DNA of 64,000 nucleotides from Salvelinus alpinus (lineage: Eukaryota; Chordata; Actinopteri; Salmoniformes; Salmonidae), in contig NC_092099.1 in assembly GCF_045679555.1 (NCBI RefSeq), positions 10,648,076 to 10,712,075 on the forward strand. Reading direction: 5' to 3'. Both the position numbers and the translations under genes were made by a program. The notes beneath the pieces are model-generated. The model made no database searches and was not told the origin of the DNA. It was given only the letters and a program-made list of their open reading frames with translations. This document shows, piece by piece, positions 12,190 to 22,939 of this stretch. Numbering within the stretch: the first letter of the stretch is position 1; each line of letters starts with the position of its first letter.

Positions 12190-13040
12190 GTCCCACAGTT
12201 GACAGTGCATGTCAGAGCAAAAACCAAGCCATGAGGTTGAAGGAATTGTCCGTAGAGCGCCGAGACAGGATTGTGTTGAGGCACAGATCCGGGGAAGGGT
12301 ACCAAAAATGTCTGCAACATCTAAGGTCCCCAAGAACACAGTGACCTCCATCATTCTTCAATGGAAGAAGTTTAGATCCACGAGTCTCTTCCTAGAGCTG
12401 GCTGCCCGGCCAAATTGAGCAATCTGGGGAGAAGGGCACTATTCAGGGAGGTGACCAAGGACCCGACGGTCCCTCTGACAGAGCTCCAGACTTTCTCTGT
12501 GGAGAATGGAGCCTTCCAGAAGGCCAACCATCTCTGCAACACTCCACCAATCAGGCTTTTATGGTATTGTGGCCAGACAGAATCCACTCCTCAGTAAAAG
12601 GCACATGACCACCCACTTGGAGTTTGGCACAAGGCACCTAAAGGACTCTCAGACCATGAGAAACAAGATTATCTGGTCTGATGAAACCAAGATTGAACTA
12701 TTTGACCTGAATGCCAAGCGTCACGTCTGGAGGAAACCTGGCACCATCCTTACGGTGAAGCATGGTGGTGGCAGCATCATGCTGTGGGGATGTTTTTCAG
12801 CGGTAGGGACTGGGTGACTAGTCAGGATCGAGGGAAAGATGAACGGAGTACAGAGATCCTTGATGAAAACCTGCTCCAGAGCGCTAAGTACCTCCGACTG
12901 GGGTGAAGGTGGTTGAGAGGATCTGCAAAGAACAAGGGGAGAAACTCCTGAAATATAGGTGTGCCAAGCTTGTAGCGTCATACTCAAGAAGACTCAAGGT
13001 TGTAATCGCTGCCAAAGGTGCTTCAACAAAGTACTGAGTA
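12190..13040 (+). pseudogene. Tc1 transposase remnant (element B)
   Basis: The plus-strand continuation of element B after the LINE contains transposase pieces: [20 protein letters not shown]-type leader, a linker region, [16 protein letters not shown] (first aspartate, about 12664-12711) and [14 protein letters not shown]. The region with the second aspartate and the glutamate is largely deleted before the right terminal repeat. Several frameshifts are present. Confidence 0.8.
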
Positions 13041-13509
13041 AAGGGTCTGAATACTTATGTAAGTGTGATATTTAAGAATATTTTTATATGAATTAGTCAT
13101 TATCGAGTATTGTGTGTAGATTGAGGAAAATAAGCAATTTTAATGTAACAAAATTTGGAGAAAGTCAATGGGTTTGAATACTTTCCAAACACACTTAATA
13201 TTATACTTTTTGTTTCTACTTTACAGACATACATTTTCATTATGTAGTTCTCAAATGTAAAATCTATAGGTTTACCAAACGTTTAAGTGATTATCAATTA
13301 AGAGCATTCGGATTAAGTAATAGTAAAATAAATTTTAACAAATGAGAAGAGAATCATATTAAAGGTATTGTGAGTATTGTATTGTGAAAGCAATTACTTG
13401 ATATGAACGTGTGTTGTACTTAGTCAATTTTTAGTCTGTTTTGTACTGAGAGTTGTGAGAATGTACCACATAACTGTGAAAATTACACCAATGCGTTAAA
13501 ACAACCGTA

Positions 13510-13754
13510 AAAGGTTTTGAATGCCTTTTTCACATTTTGTTTTAGACTGAATTTAAAATGGATTAAATTGAGATTTGTTGGTCACTGGCCTACACACAAT
13601 ACCCTATAATGTCAAAGTGGAATAATTTTTGTAGAAATTTTTACAAATTAATTTGAAATAAAAAGCTGAAATGTCTTGAGTCAAGTATTCAACCTCTTTG
13701 TTATGGCAAGTCTAAATAAGTTCAGGAGTAAAAATGTTCTTAACAAGTCACAAT
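13510..13754 (-). mobile_element. Tc1/mariner terminal remnant
   Basis: AT-rich stretch with the conserved sub-terminal sequence of a salmonid Tc1 family (TACACACAATACCCTATAATGTCAAAGTGG and the AAAAGCTGAAATGTCTTGAG block). Only one end is present, and it stops abruptly at 13754 where an LTR-like sequence begins. No coding capacity. Confidence 0.5.
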
Positions 13755-14036
13755 TGTCATGTATACTCCCTCTCTGGCGCTCTAGGTCACCAGGCTGCTC
13801 ATTAATACGCACACCTGTCACCATCGCCTCATCAGACTCACCTGGAGTTCATCACCTTCTTGATTACCTTCCCTATATCTGTCACTCCCTTTGGTTCCTT
13901 CCCCATGTGTTATTGTTTCTGTTCTGTTGTTTCATTTCTGTATGTTTCTCGTGTTTCTTGTTTTGACTGTGTTTGTTTATTTATTAAATTATTCACTCCC
14001 TGTACTTGCTTCCTGACTCTCAGCGTACATGTTACA
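13755..14036. repeat. Possible solo LTR
   Basis: Begins TGTCATGTATAC and ends TACATGTTACA, short inverted ends of LTR type, and has an internal TTATTAAATTATT poly(A)-like site. The flanking pentamers do not match (ACAAT and TATAA), so the boundary is uncertain. It may be an LTR end fragment. Confidence 0.35.
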
Positions 14037-14179
14037 TATAACGCCTCACCTAAGGGGAGCATCAGGGAGTGTTTTTTGTGTTGGTAGGTAACGTTGGGTC
14101 CAGGTGCCGCTGCCGGAGCAAGACTCGGTTGGCCGGGCAACAGAGTCTACAGAGGATACCTCAGCTAGCTTGTCACACA

Positions 14180-14985
14180 GATTTACACTTAATCAAATGT
14201 ACAGTCAACACAATAGATGTACAGTGTGTGCAAATGTAGAAGAATAGGGAGGTAAGGCAATAAATAGGCCATAGAGGTGAAATAATTACAATTTAGCATT
14301 AACACTGGAGTGATAGATGTGCAGATGATGATGAACAAGTAGAGATACTGGGGTGCAAAAGAGCAAGAAGATAAAAAAACAATATGGGAATGAGGTAGTT
14401 GGGTGTGCTATTTACAGATTGGCTGTGTACAGGTACAGTGATCGGTAAGATGCTCTGACAGCTGATGCTTAAAGTAAGAGAGGGAGATCTAAGTCTCCTG
14501 CTTCAGTGATTTTTGCAATTCGTTCCAGTCATTGGCAGCAGAGAACTGGAAGGAAAGGCGGCAAAAGTAAGTGTTGGCTTTGGGGAGGACCATTGAAATA
14601 TACCTGCTGGAGCCCGTGCTATGGGTGGGTGTTGATATGGTGACCAGTGAGCTGAAATAAGGCAGGCCTTTACGTAGCAAAGACTTATAGATGACCTGGA
14701 GCCAGTGGGTTTGGCGACGAATATGTAGTGAGGGCCAGCCAACGAGAGCATACAGGTCGCAGTGGTGGGTAGTATATGGGGCTTTGGTGACAAACGGATG
14801 GCACTGTGATAGACTACATCCAGTTTGTTGAGTAGAGTGTTGGCGGCTATTTTGTAAATGACATCACCGAAGTCGAGGATCGGTAGGATAGTCTGTTTGA
14901 GGATCGGTAGGATAGTCCGTTTTACGAGGGTATGTAAAATGAGAATGGGGTTGTACTCGGTCCTCCTTTTCCTGTAGTCCACAAT
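14180..14985 (-). mobile_element. LINE 3' fragment, chimeric with Rex1
   Basis: Minus-strand copy of the 3' part of the LINE found at 19240-21775, including the 3' UTR (14180-14500) and the C-terminal reverse-transcriptase region (14936-14503: ILDFGDVIYKIAANTLLNKLD, then a frame change). At its 5' end, positions about 14938-14984 switch to a piece nearly identical to the Rex1-like LINE (compare 11529-11575, peptide [15 protein letters not shown]). The element is therefore a two-LINE chimera. Non-functional. Confidence 0.75.
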
Positions 14986-15231
14986 CACTTAGTTGGGCAG
15001 GATGTCAAACCTGATAACATGGTTTTTAACCCATTAGATATTAATGAAGTCAATTATAAATATAATGATTGTGTTTGATCCAGATTAAAATTTCCTGACA
15101 TTTACCAGAAATAAGTAATTTAATGTTAAGCAATTTTACAACCTGTATAGCAGTTTATCTAATTCCAAGACAAGCTTATTTTCTAACTTTCATATGAACG
15201 TTCAGTCTTCCTAAAAATCATGACCACCTTG

Positions 15232-15625
15232 TTCATTATCTGTCATCTCTCAGTCATGAACTTTCCATTGTTGCCCTTTCAGAAACATGGTTGACAACCA
15301 TGCTTTATGACATGTCTCCTTATAATTCTGTTCACCACTGTAGAACATCAAGAGTGAGAGGAGTGTCCATTTTTGTTCATCACCTGATTCTGACATTGGT
15401 AGTTTCATTGATATCCTTGCATCAACCTTGGATTTGATTAATAATGAAGATACAATTTGTTTTCTATTGGGTGATGACAACATACATTTATTTAAAAGTG
15501 AGAATCATATGCCACCTTTATTGATAATAGTTTTTACAAATTCTTTGAATAATGTGTCTAATACAGCTATACTTTACTGACATTTCTGACCACTTTCCAA
15601 TTTTCCACTTCTCTTTGGCAGCTGG
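15232..15625 (+). pseudogene. Decayed LINE endonuclease fragment
   Basis: Plus-strand frames contain scattered endonuclease/exonuclease/phosphatase signatures: a SETWL-like block after VMNFPLLPF, FVHHLI and LLGDDN in place of the usual GDFN. Several frameshifts are present. Probably part of an old CR1/L2-type LINE. Weak support; no reverse transcriptase follows. Confidence 0.45.
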
Positions 15626-15959
15626 AAATGAACAGATGGGAATGATTAAAACCACATGGAAACCAAACGAGAGTGGTCCATGCTGATAGGTGGGATAGGC
15701 TGAGAGTGGTTGAGGGGTGGGATTAAAGAGTTTATGTTTGGTAATGTATTATTGTTATGGGGCTGATTTATATAAAAGTACTATGTATGTAAAATGTGTA
15801 TGTAAAATATATATGTAAAGTGTATGTATATGGAGCAGAAAAGCTGTCAAAGAAAACAAAAATATATTTGTCCTCCGAAGAGGTGGATGAGTTAATATAT
15901 ATATATTTTTTAAAGATGCTGATTTAACAGCATGATCAGTTTTGTCATACAACAAAATG

Positions 15960-16940
15960 CCACAGATGTTTCAAGTTTTGAGGGATTGTGCAATTGGTAT
16001 GCTGACTGCAGGAATGCCCACCAGAGCGGTTGCCAGATAATTGAATGCTAATTTCTCTACCATAAGCTGCCTCCAACGTCATTTTAGAGAATTTGGATGT
16101 ACGTCCAACCGGCCTCACAACCGCAGACCACATGTAACCATGCCAGCCCGGGACCTCCACATCCAGCTTCTTCACTTGCGGGATGGTCTGAGACCAACCA
16201 CCCTGGTCAGCTGATGAAACTATGGGTTTGCACAACCGAAGAATTGCTGCACAAACTGTCAGAAACCGTCTCAAGGAAGCTCCTCTGCGTGCTCTTCGTC
16301 CTCACCAGGGTCTTAACCTGACTGCAGTTCAGCTTTGTAACTGACTTCAGAAGGCAAATGCTCACCTTCGATGGCCATAGACACGCTGGAGAAGTGTGCT
16401 CTTCACGGATTAATCCTGGTTTCAACTGTACCGGGCAGATGGCAGACAGCGTGTATGGCATTGTGTGCGAGCGGTTTGCTGATGTCAACATTGTGAACAG
16501 AGTGCCCCATGGTGCGGTGGGGTTATGGTATGGGCAGGCGTAAGCTACAGACAGCGAACAGAATTGCATTTTATCGATGGCAATTTGAATGCCATCGATA
16601 AAATGGCATTCAAACCAGATCCTGAGGCCCATTGCCGTGCCATTCATCCGCCACCATGACGTCATGTTTCAGAATGATAATGGCCCCATGTTGCAAGGAT
16701 CCGTACACAATTCCTGGAAGCTGAAATGTCCCAGTTCTTCCATTGGCTGCATACTCACCAGACATGTCACCCATTGAGCATGTTTGGGATGCTCTGGATC
16801 GACATGTAGGACAGCGTGTTCCAGTTTCCGCCAATATACACCAACTTCGCACAGCCATTGCAGAGGTGTGGGACAACATTCCACAGGGCACAATAAACAC
16901 CCTGATCAACTCTATGCAAAGGAGATGTTGCGCTGCATGA
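15960..16940 (+). pseudogene. Tc1 transposase remnant (element D)
   Basis: Broken frames carry recognisable transposase pieces: RIAAQTVRNRLKEAPLRA (DNA-binding and linker part), a decayed first-aspartate region near 16410, FQNDNG for the second-aspartate motif near 16669, and YSPDMSPIEHVWDALDRHV with the catalytic glutamate (about 16753-16809), ending INSMQRRCCAA. Many stops and frameshifts mean no product is expected. Confidence 0.8.
16568..16604. repeat. Perfect 15-bp inverted repeat (hairpin)
   Basis: ATTTTATCGATGGCA at 16568-16582 and its exact complement at 16590-16604, with a 7-base loop. It lies within the transposase of element D and replaces sequence expected there. Confidence 0.9.
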
Positions 16941-17160
16941 GGCAAATGGTGGTCACACAGATACTGACTGTTTTTTTGACTGTTTTTCTTTTTTTAAGGT
17001 ATCTGTGACCAACAGATGCATATCTGTATTCCCAGTCATGTGAAATCCATAGATTAGCCTAATGAATTGATTTTAATTCACTGATTTCCTTATATGAACT
17101 GTAACTCAGTAAAATCGTTGAAATTGTTGGATGTTACGTTTGTATTTTTGTTCTGTGTAC

Positions 17161-19239
17161 ATTTATGTCTGTGTTAGCATGCCATCTAGAGGCCTTGTCT
17201 CAAACTACAGGAAAAAGGGAGAATATAAATGGCATTTTCTTGGTTCCTCTCCTCGCCTCCTTCTCAAAAGTTCAGAGGTTCCTCCCCTGTGACCTTCTCA
17301 TCCAATCCCGCCCCACTGACCTTTTCATCCAGTGGGTTTTGAGTAGGTGACAAGGAGAGAAGAATTGAGGAATCAAGGAAATGCAATTGAGATTCTCCCA
17401 AACACTACTAGGTTGTACATTTCACCACATTTGCACACAACAAAACAGTATTCAACAAACAACATCGGGCCTACATTTAGCCTGCTATTAATGATAACTA
17501 CTTTTATTTTGGATCTGGTTAGAATTTGCACTCACATAACGTGATCACTGAAATACATCATGGCACTTCACTTATATTATCATTCGCCATTTTCAGATAA
17601 AGTGCATAATTTACTCACAAATAGTAGATTTGTCATCTATTTACTGAGCTTCTGAGCTGCTATTTAATCCAACCATTGGGGCCTAACTTTCTTCTCACAA
17701 ACCTTTTCACTACTAGCCAATGTCCATCGGTAACCTAATAGTATGACTTGATGACATCCTGTATTGAATTTAAGCTCTCTTATTCCTGATAGGAGCTTAC
17801 ATATCATTAGGTGAGTCACAACAAGAGTCACAACAATGCTTTGTTTTCCCTGGGGATTTGATCTGATTTGTTCTCAATTGTGCAAAGAAAATAAGACTGA
17901 ACTGGACACATTTCAGACCATTCTGAGAAAATAAGTAACCTTGTAGGGTGCACCCATTGTGTAATGACAGCAGTCTTTCCACTAGATGGCCCTTACAACA
18001 TGTAAAAACATTTATTGTGAAGTTGAACTCTGACACTTGATGCAATCCTCCCTATCCTCCCTAAAATACATTCATAAAAATGTTCAACTTCATAGTTAAA
18101 GATTTAATTAAAAAGATTAAAGATTTGTTTTTGAGTGTGCGCAGACTAGCTTATTCTGACTCTAACCTTGCTAGCATATTCCAACAGGAAATAGAAACAG
18201 ATGCCAATTGATACAGTATTAGCCTTTGTATTGTACATAGTTTATGAGAAAATAATCTAGAATTTTATGTATGAGCAGATCCACCTGTGTATTAGATGTC
18301 AACTTCCTGAAGTAGAAAGTTGTTGTTTGCATAGATAAAGTATTACGTAAAGGGAGACTAAAAATAGCTATATTTTGGAAAATATAGCACAACATGGCAA
18401 AGCACAATATGTTCTACCCAATTCAGGAAGTGGTTTGCTCAGCAGACTGTCACATGCTATCATCAGTAAAGGTTTCATAGTGAAATCATTCCACAGTCGC
18501 TTCTCTAATATTCTCACTGTGGACTTCAGTGGAACTCTGCTCTCCCTTGCACAGTGGACCTCAATGAATGCTTGAATGTGATGTTTATTAATAAATACAA
18601 CAAAATGTACAAAAAAACAGTTTGGAAGAGAGAACATGTAATGTATTATTTAGTGTCAAGACATATTGCTCATCACTTTGATTGATTTGCCTCCCAAGGC
18701 ATCTTTGGATGAAAGTTTCTCTTTTTCCTTACATATTAGCCTTTGGGCCCTTGGTCACAACATTACAAGCCATCTTTTGTTTCTTTTGGCAGCACTGACC
18801 CTGGGATCCATACACAGATACACATGGGAATACTCTGTGTCACTGGAGTGCAGAGCCCCTGTCATGGCTGCAGGGCAAAGTGGAGCTCTATGCTGGAGTT
18901 GGTACCATTCCTCTCTTGATTTATGGGGCAAAGAGGATGATAAACCAAGAGAGAGGTCCAATTATTAATCGCAAGGAAACAGGAGAAAGCATGGAGTCAA
19001 TGGCCAAACAGTGGCTGGAGGGGTGGGCGTGGGAGAGAGCATGCAGGTGCTGTGTGGTGTGGCAGCCATCATTCATCCCTGGGTCAGTTTACTCTTTATT
19101 GTAATGCTCATTTGACCTCATTTCAAATCTTGAGCTCCTCTCATTGGCTTTTACTAAAAAGTATGCAAATCTGTGATATATCCTTTCAGTTCAAAGCATT
19201 CAAACAAAAATAAAAATAAGTTAAAGACATTGTAAAATC
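17161..19239. other. Non-coding interval
   Basis: Two kilobases of AT-rich sequence with only short ORFs, the longest about 100 codons at 18666-18968, which resembles nothing I recognise. No transposon ends were seen. It may be original single-copy DNA. Confidence 0.5.
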
Positions 19240-19309
19240 ATATCCAGGCACTGCGTGTCCCCAGGCGTTCTCATTTGTTGACTTCTGTAACCGTAAATGC
19301 CTTGGTTTC

Positions 19310-19738
19310 ATGCATGTTAACATCAGAAGCCTCCTCCCTAAGTTTGTTTTACTCCCTGCTTTAGCACACTCCGCCAACCCTGATGCCCTTGCCGTGTCTG
19401 AATCCTGGCTTAGGAAGGCCACCAAAAATTCTGATATTTCCATCCCCAAATACAACATTTTCCATCAAGATAGAACTGCCAAAGGGGGAGGAGTCGTAAT
19501 CTACTGCAGAGATAGCCTGCAAAGTTCTGTCATACTTTCCAGGTCTATTCCCAAACAGTTCGAGCTTCTAATTTTAAAAATGAATCTCTCCAGAAATAAG
19601 TCTCTCACTGTTGCCGCCTGTTATAGATCCCCCTCAGCTCCCACCTGTGCCCTGGACACCATATGTGAATTGATTGCCCCCCATCTATCTTCAGAGTTCG
19701 TTCTGTTAGGTGACCTAAACTGGGATATGCTTAATTAA
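19310..19738 (+). pseudogene. LINE endonuclease domain
   Basis: 142-codon frame with the endonuclease/exonuclease/phosphatase order: HVNIRSLLPK (metal-binding Asn), AVSESWLRK (catalytic Glu), KGGGVVIYCRDSL and VAACYRSPSAP, ending LLGDLNWDMLN (the GDxN motif). A stop and frame change follow directly. The role is to nick target DNA for target-primed reverse transcription. It lacks the C-terminal SDH part in frame, so it is inactive. Confidence 0.82.
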
Positions 19739-20506
19739 CACCCCGGCAGTCCTAAAATCTAAGCTATATGCCCTCAATCTCACATAAATGATCAAGGAAC
19801 CCACCAGGTACAACCCTAAATCCGTAAACATGGGCACCCTCATAGATATTATCCTGACCAACTTGCCCTCTGAATACACCTTTGCTGTTTTCAATCAGGA
19901 TCTCAGCGATCACTGCCTCATTGCCTGCATCTACATTCAAAAAATGTAGAACTAAGAACAGATATAGCCCTTGGGTTGACTCCAGACCTGACTGTCCTTG
20001 ACCAGCACAAAAACATCCTTTGGCGGACTGCACTAGCATCGAATAGTATCCGCGATATGCAACTTTTCAGGGAAGTCAGGAACCAATACACGCAGTCAGT
20101 TAGGAAAGCAAAGGCTAGCTTTTTCAAACAGAAATTAGTTTTCGGACACTGTAAAGTCAATGGAGAATAAGAGCACCTCCTCCCAGCTGCCCACTGCACT
20201 GAGGCTAGGAAACACTGTCACCACCAATAAATCCACGATAATCGAGAATTTCAATAAGCATTTCTCTACGGCTGGCCATGCTTTCCTCCTGGCTACCCCA
20301 ACCCCGGCCAACAGCTCCACACCCCCCGCAGCTACTTGCCCAAGCCTCCCCAGCTTTTCCTTCCCCCAAATCCAGATAGCAGATGTTCTGAAAGAGCTGC
20401 AAAACCTGGACCTGTACAAATCAGTTTGGCTAGATAATCTGGACCCTCTCTTTCTAAAATTATCCGCCGCCATTGTTGCAACCCCTATTACCTATTACCG
20501 TATATC

Positions 20507-21407
20507 TTGATATATCTTGCTGCAGGTGATTCCCTGATCCACCTCTATGCAGACGACACCATTCTGTATATATCTGGCCCTTCTTTGGACACTGTGTTAA
20601 CAAACCTCCAAACGAGCTTCAATGCCATACAACACTCCTTTCGTGGCCTCCAACTGCTCTTAAATGCTAGTAAAACTAAATGCATGCTTTTAAACCGATC
20701 GCTGCCCACACCCGCCCGCCCGACTAGCATCATTACTCTGGACGGTTCTGACTGAGAATATGTGGACAACTATAAATACCTAGGTGTCTGACTAAACTGT
20801 AAACTCTTCTTCCAGACTCATATTAAACATCTCCAATCCAAATTTAAATCTAGAATCAGCTTCCTATTTCGCAACAAAGCCTCCTTCACTCACGCTGCCA
20901 AACATACCCCCGTAAAACTGACTATCCTACCGATCCTCGACTCCGGCGATGTCATTTACAAAATAGCCGCCAACACTCTACTCAGCAAACTGGATGCAGT
21001 CTATCACAGTGCCATCAGTTTTGTCACGAAAGCCCCATATACCACCCACCACTGTGACCTGTATGCTCTCGTTGGCTAGCCCCCCGCTACATATTCGTCG
21101 CCAGACCCACTGGCTCCAGGTAATCTATAAGTCTATGCTAAGTAAAGCTCCGCCTTATCTCAGCTCACTGGTCACCATAACAACACCCACCCGTAGCACG
21201 CACTCCAGCAGGTATATCTCGCTGGTCATCCCCAAAGCCAACACCTGCTTTGGCCGCCTTTCCTTCCTGTTCTCTGTTGCCAATGACTGGAACAAATTGC
21301 AAAAATCGCTGAAGCTGGAGACTTATATTTCCATCACTAACTTTAAACATCAGCTATCTGAGCAGCTTTCCGATCGCTGCAGCTGTACACAGCCCATCTG
21401 TAAATAG
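20507..21407 (+). pseudogene. LINE reverse transcriptase remnant
   Basis: The first frame (20507-20755) opens inside the palm domain: SLIHLYADDTILYISG with the catalytic YADD box, then LNASKTKCMLLNRS. The thumb and C-terminal region follow in other frames to 21407 (KAPPYLSSLVTITTPTRSTHSS, NDWNKLQKSLK). Fingers and most of the palm are absent because of the deletion near 20510. Confidence 0.8.
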
Positions 21408-21817
21408 CCCATCCAATCTACCTACCTCATCCCCATATTGTTTTTATTTACTTTTTTGCTCTTTTGCACACCAGTATTTCTACTTGCACATCATCATCTG
21501 CACATCTATCACTCCAGTGTTAATTAGCTAAATTGTAATTACTTCGCTACTATGGCCTATTTATTGCCTTACCTCCTCACGCCATTTGCCCACACTGTAT
21601 ATAGACTTTTCTATTGTGTTATTGACTGTACGTTTGTTAATTCCATGTGTAACTCTGTGTTGTTGTTTGTGTTGTTTGTGTCGCACTGCTTTGCTTTATC
21701 TTGGCCAGGTCGCAGTTGTAAATGAGAACTTGTTCTCAACTGGCCTACCTGGTTAAATAAATAAATAAATATCCGATGTGAAACATTAAACTATGAGTGC
21801 CTGAACTCTTGGTAGTG

Positions 21818-22330
21818 ACCCAGCTAACAAAAAAACGTTCCCTTAAGAGTCTCATTAGGTAATTACTTAACGTTTTCATAGGAATGTTCCAGTGATGTGC
21901 AAGGACTGTTTCCAAGAGACCATTCCCTTAATGTCAAACAGAACTTACCCAGAACTTGGTTACCATGTGTCCAGTTTTCTGAGGGTTAGGAGAATATTCC
22001 ATCAATGTCACATTTCAAACATACAACGAACATGGATGTCATGTTCTCAGAATATAAGATATTAATGTTCCAGACACGTTTCATGGGAAAGTTGCAAGAA
22101 CAAACCCTGCAGGTTTTTGTCTAGTTCCCAGCTTGTTCTGGGACATCCCTAAAGACGTTTTTAGGACGTTGCTTGATGGTTCTCCAAAAAAAGAAAAGTT
22201 TTCTTTAAACACCACGTCTTGTTACTGTTGCTGAGCCCATCAAGGCCCTGATTGGTGAACCACTGATCCATTCATAGCTCTTTGTATGTTGGCAAGGTCA
22301 GGGACATCCACACAGAAACAAGCAGATATT
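21818..22330 (+). repeat. Long-inverted-repeat element, left arm
   Basis: Begins ACCCAGCTAACAAAAAAACG. Its complement ends the related copy at 40936 (TTGTTAGCTGGGTT). From about 22139 (CTGGGACATCCCTAAAGACG) to 22330 it is an imperfect inverted repeat of 24450-24642. It contains repeated TTCTCAGAATATAAGATATT and CATGGGAAAGTTGCAAG blocks shared with 36640-36890 and 40620-40936. No coding region. Confidence 0.7.
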
Positions 22331-22750
22331 TTAACAACCTTTAAATCAGGGTCAAACAAATCTACTTTGAAACAAAAGTATACACCTCACACACCTGGTT
22401 TTGGACTTAAAAAGAAGAAGACACCCGTACCATGTCTGATACAGAGTTGAAATGTATTACATTTAGAGTTTGCATCCCAATATTACACCTTATATACATC
22501 ACAAAAGACTGAAATCTAATACAACCATTTGACATAGAAACACCAATGTTCAGCGTTTAAAAAAAAGTAATGTTTATTAATTATGACATTCCACCCATGA
22601 GCCCACTAGAATGCGATGTGATCATTTGACTGCAGAAAAGGGTTACCATACAAGTTTTCAACTTACATGTTTGACACACTTTGACATTAGTTAATGAGAC
22701 TCTTAAAGTGGAACTGACAGCATTTTAGCAACATGAAATCGTATTAAAAC
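22331..22750. repeat. Inner part of the inverted-repeat family
   Basis: Matches 36940-37250 in the same orientation (shared block CTTTGAAACAAAAGTATACACCTCACA and ATTCCACCCATGAG). AT-rich, non-coding. Confidence 0.6.
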
Positions 22751-22781
22751 TATGAAATAACACATATGGAATCATGTAGTA

Positions 22782-22939
22782 AAATGTTGCTTGTTTTCCT
22801 GAGAGGAATCTCTCCTACTATTTCCCGAGTACTTTGGAAACTTTGGGTTTCGTCCCGCTTTTATGTATGGTGCTTTAATAAATTCAGTAGTTCTAAACCT
22901 GCGACTGTCTCCTGCCTACTCGTCTCTACACTTGTGACA
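22782..22939. mobile_element. LTR fragment in Tc1, same site as 6720
   Basis: Complement of roughly the first 158 bp of the LTR at 6720-7096, truncated on its left side at about 22782. It ends CTTGTGACA, followed by CACAC and then inner Tc1 terminal-repeat sequence, exactly as at the first locus but in opposite orientation. A 30-bp Tc1 piece (TGAAATAACACATATGGAATC) lies on the other side at 22751-22780. Confidence 0.8.

Larger units (their letters stand above)
8577..13196 (+). mobile_element. Tc1/mariner element B, split by a LINE
   Basis: The left end (CAGTGCATTTGGAAAGCATT, preceded by TA) and right end (complementary ACTTTCCAAACACACTT) form the terminal inverted repeats. The original element consists of 8577-8925 plus about 12190-13196. 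Between them lies a minus-strand Rex1-like LINE, which itself holds a second Tc1. The split falls in the 5' leader just before the transposase start region. Confidence 0.85.
15928..17160 (+). mobile_element. Tc1/mariner element D, one end missing
   Basis: The plus-strand transposase remnant is followed by the right sub-terminal and terminal sequence (TATATGAACTGTAACTCAGTAAAATC to about 17160). The left terminal repeat is absent, so the element is truncated at about 15928. It contains an inverted micro-duplication at 16568-16604. Confidence 0.75.
19240..21775 (+). mobile_element. LINE with internal deletion (plus strand)
   Basis: The order is endonuclease (19300-19740), linker, reverse transcriptase fragments (20505-20760), C-terminal domain (20990-21407) and 3' UTR ending in a (TAAA)n-type tail at about 21735-21775. 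The tail block TTGGCCAGGTCGCAGTTGTAAATGAG recurs at 62762-62842, and the 3' region recurs inverted at 14180-14937. It is a non-LTR retrotransposon; the clade (CR1/L2/I-like) is not settled. A large part of the reverse transcriptase between about 20505 and 20520 is missing. Confidence 0.8.

Noticed and set aside
18666-18968. 100-codon ORF as a host gene
   Set aside because: No recognisable domain, no splice context and an overlapping antisense ORF; indistinguishable from chance.
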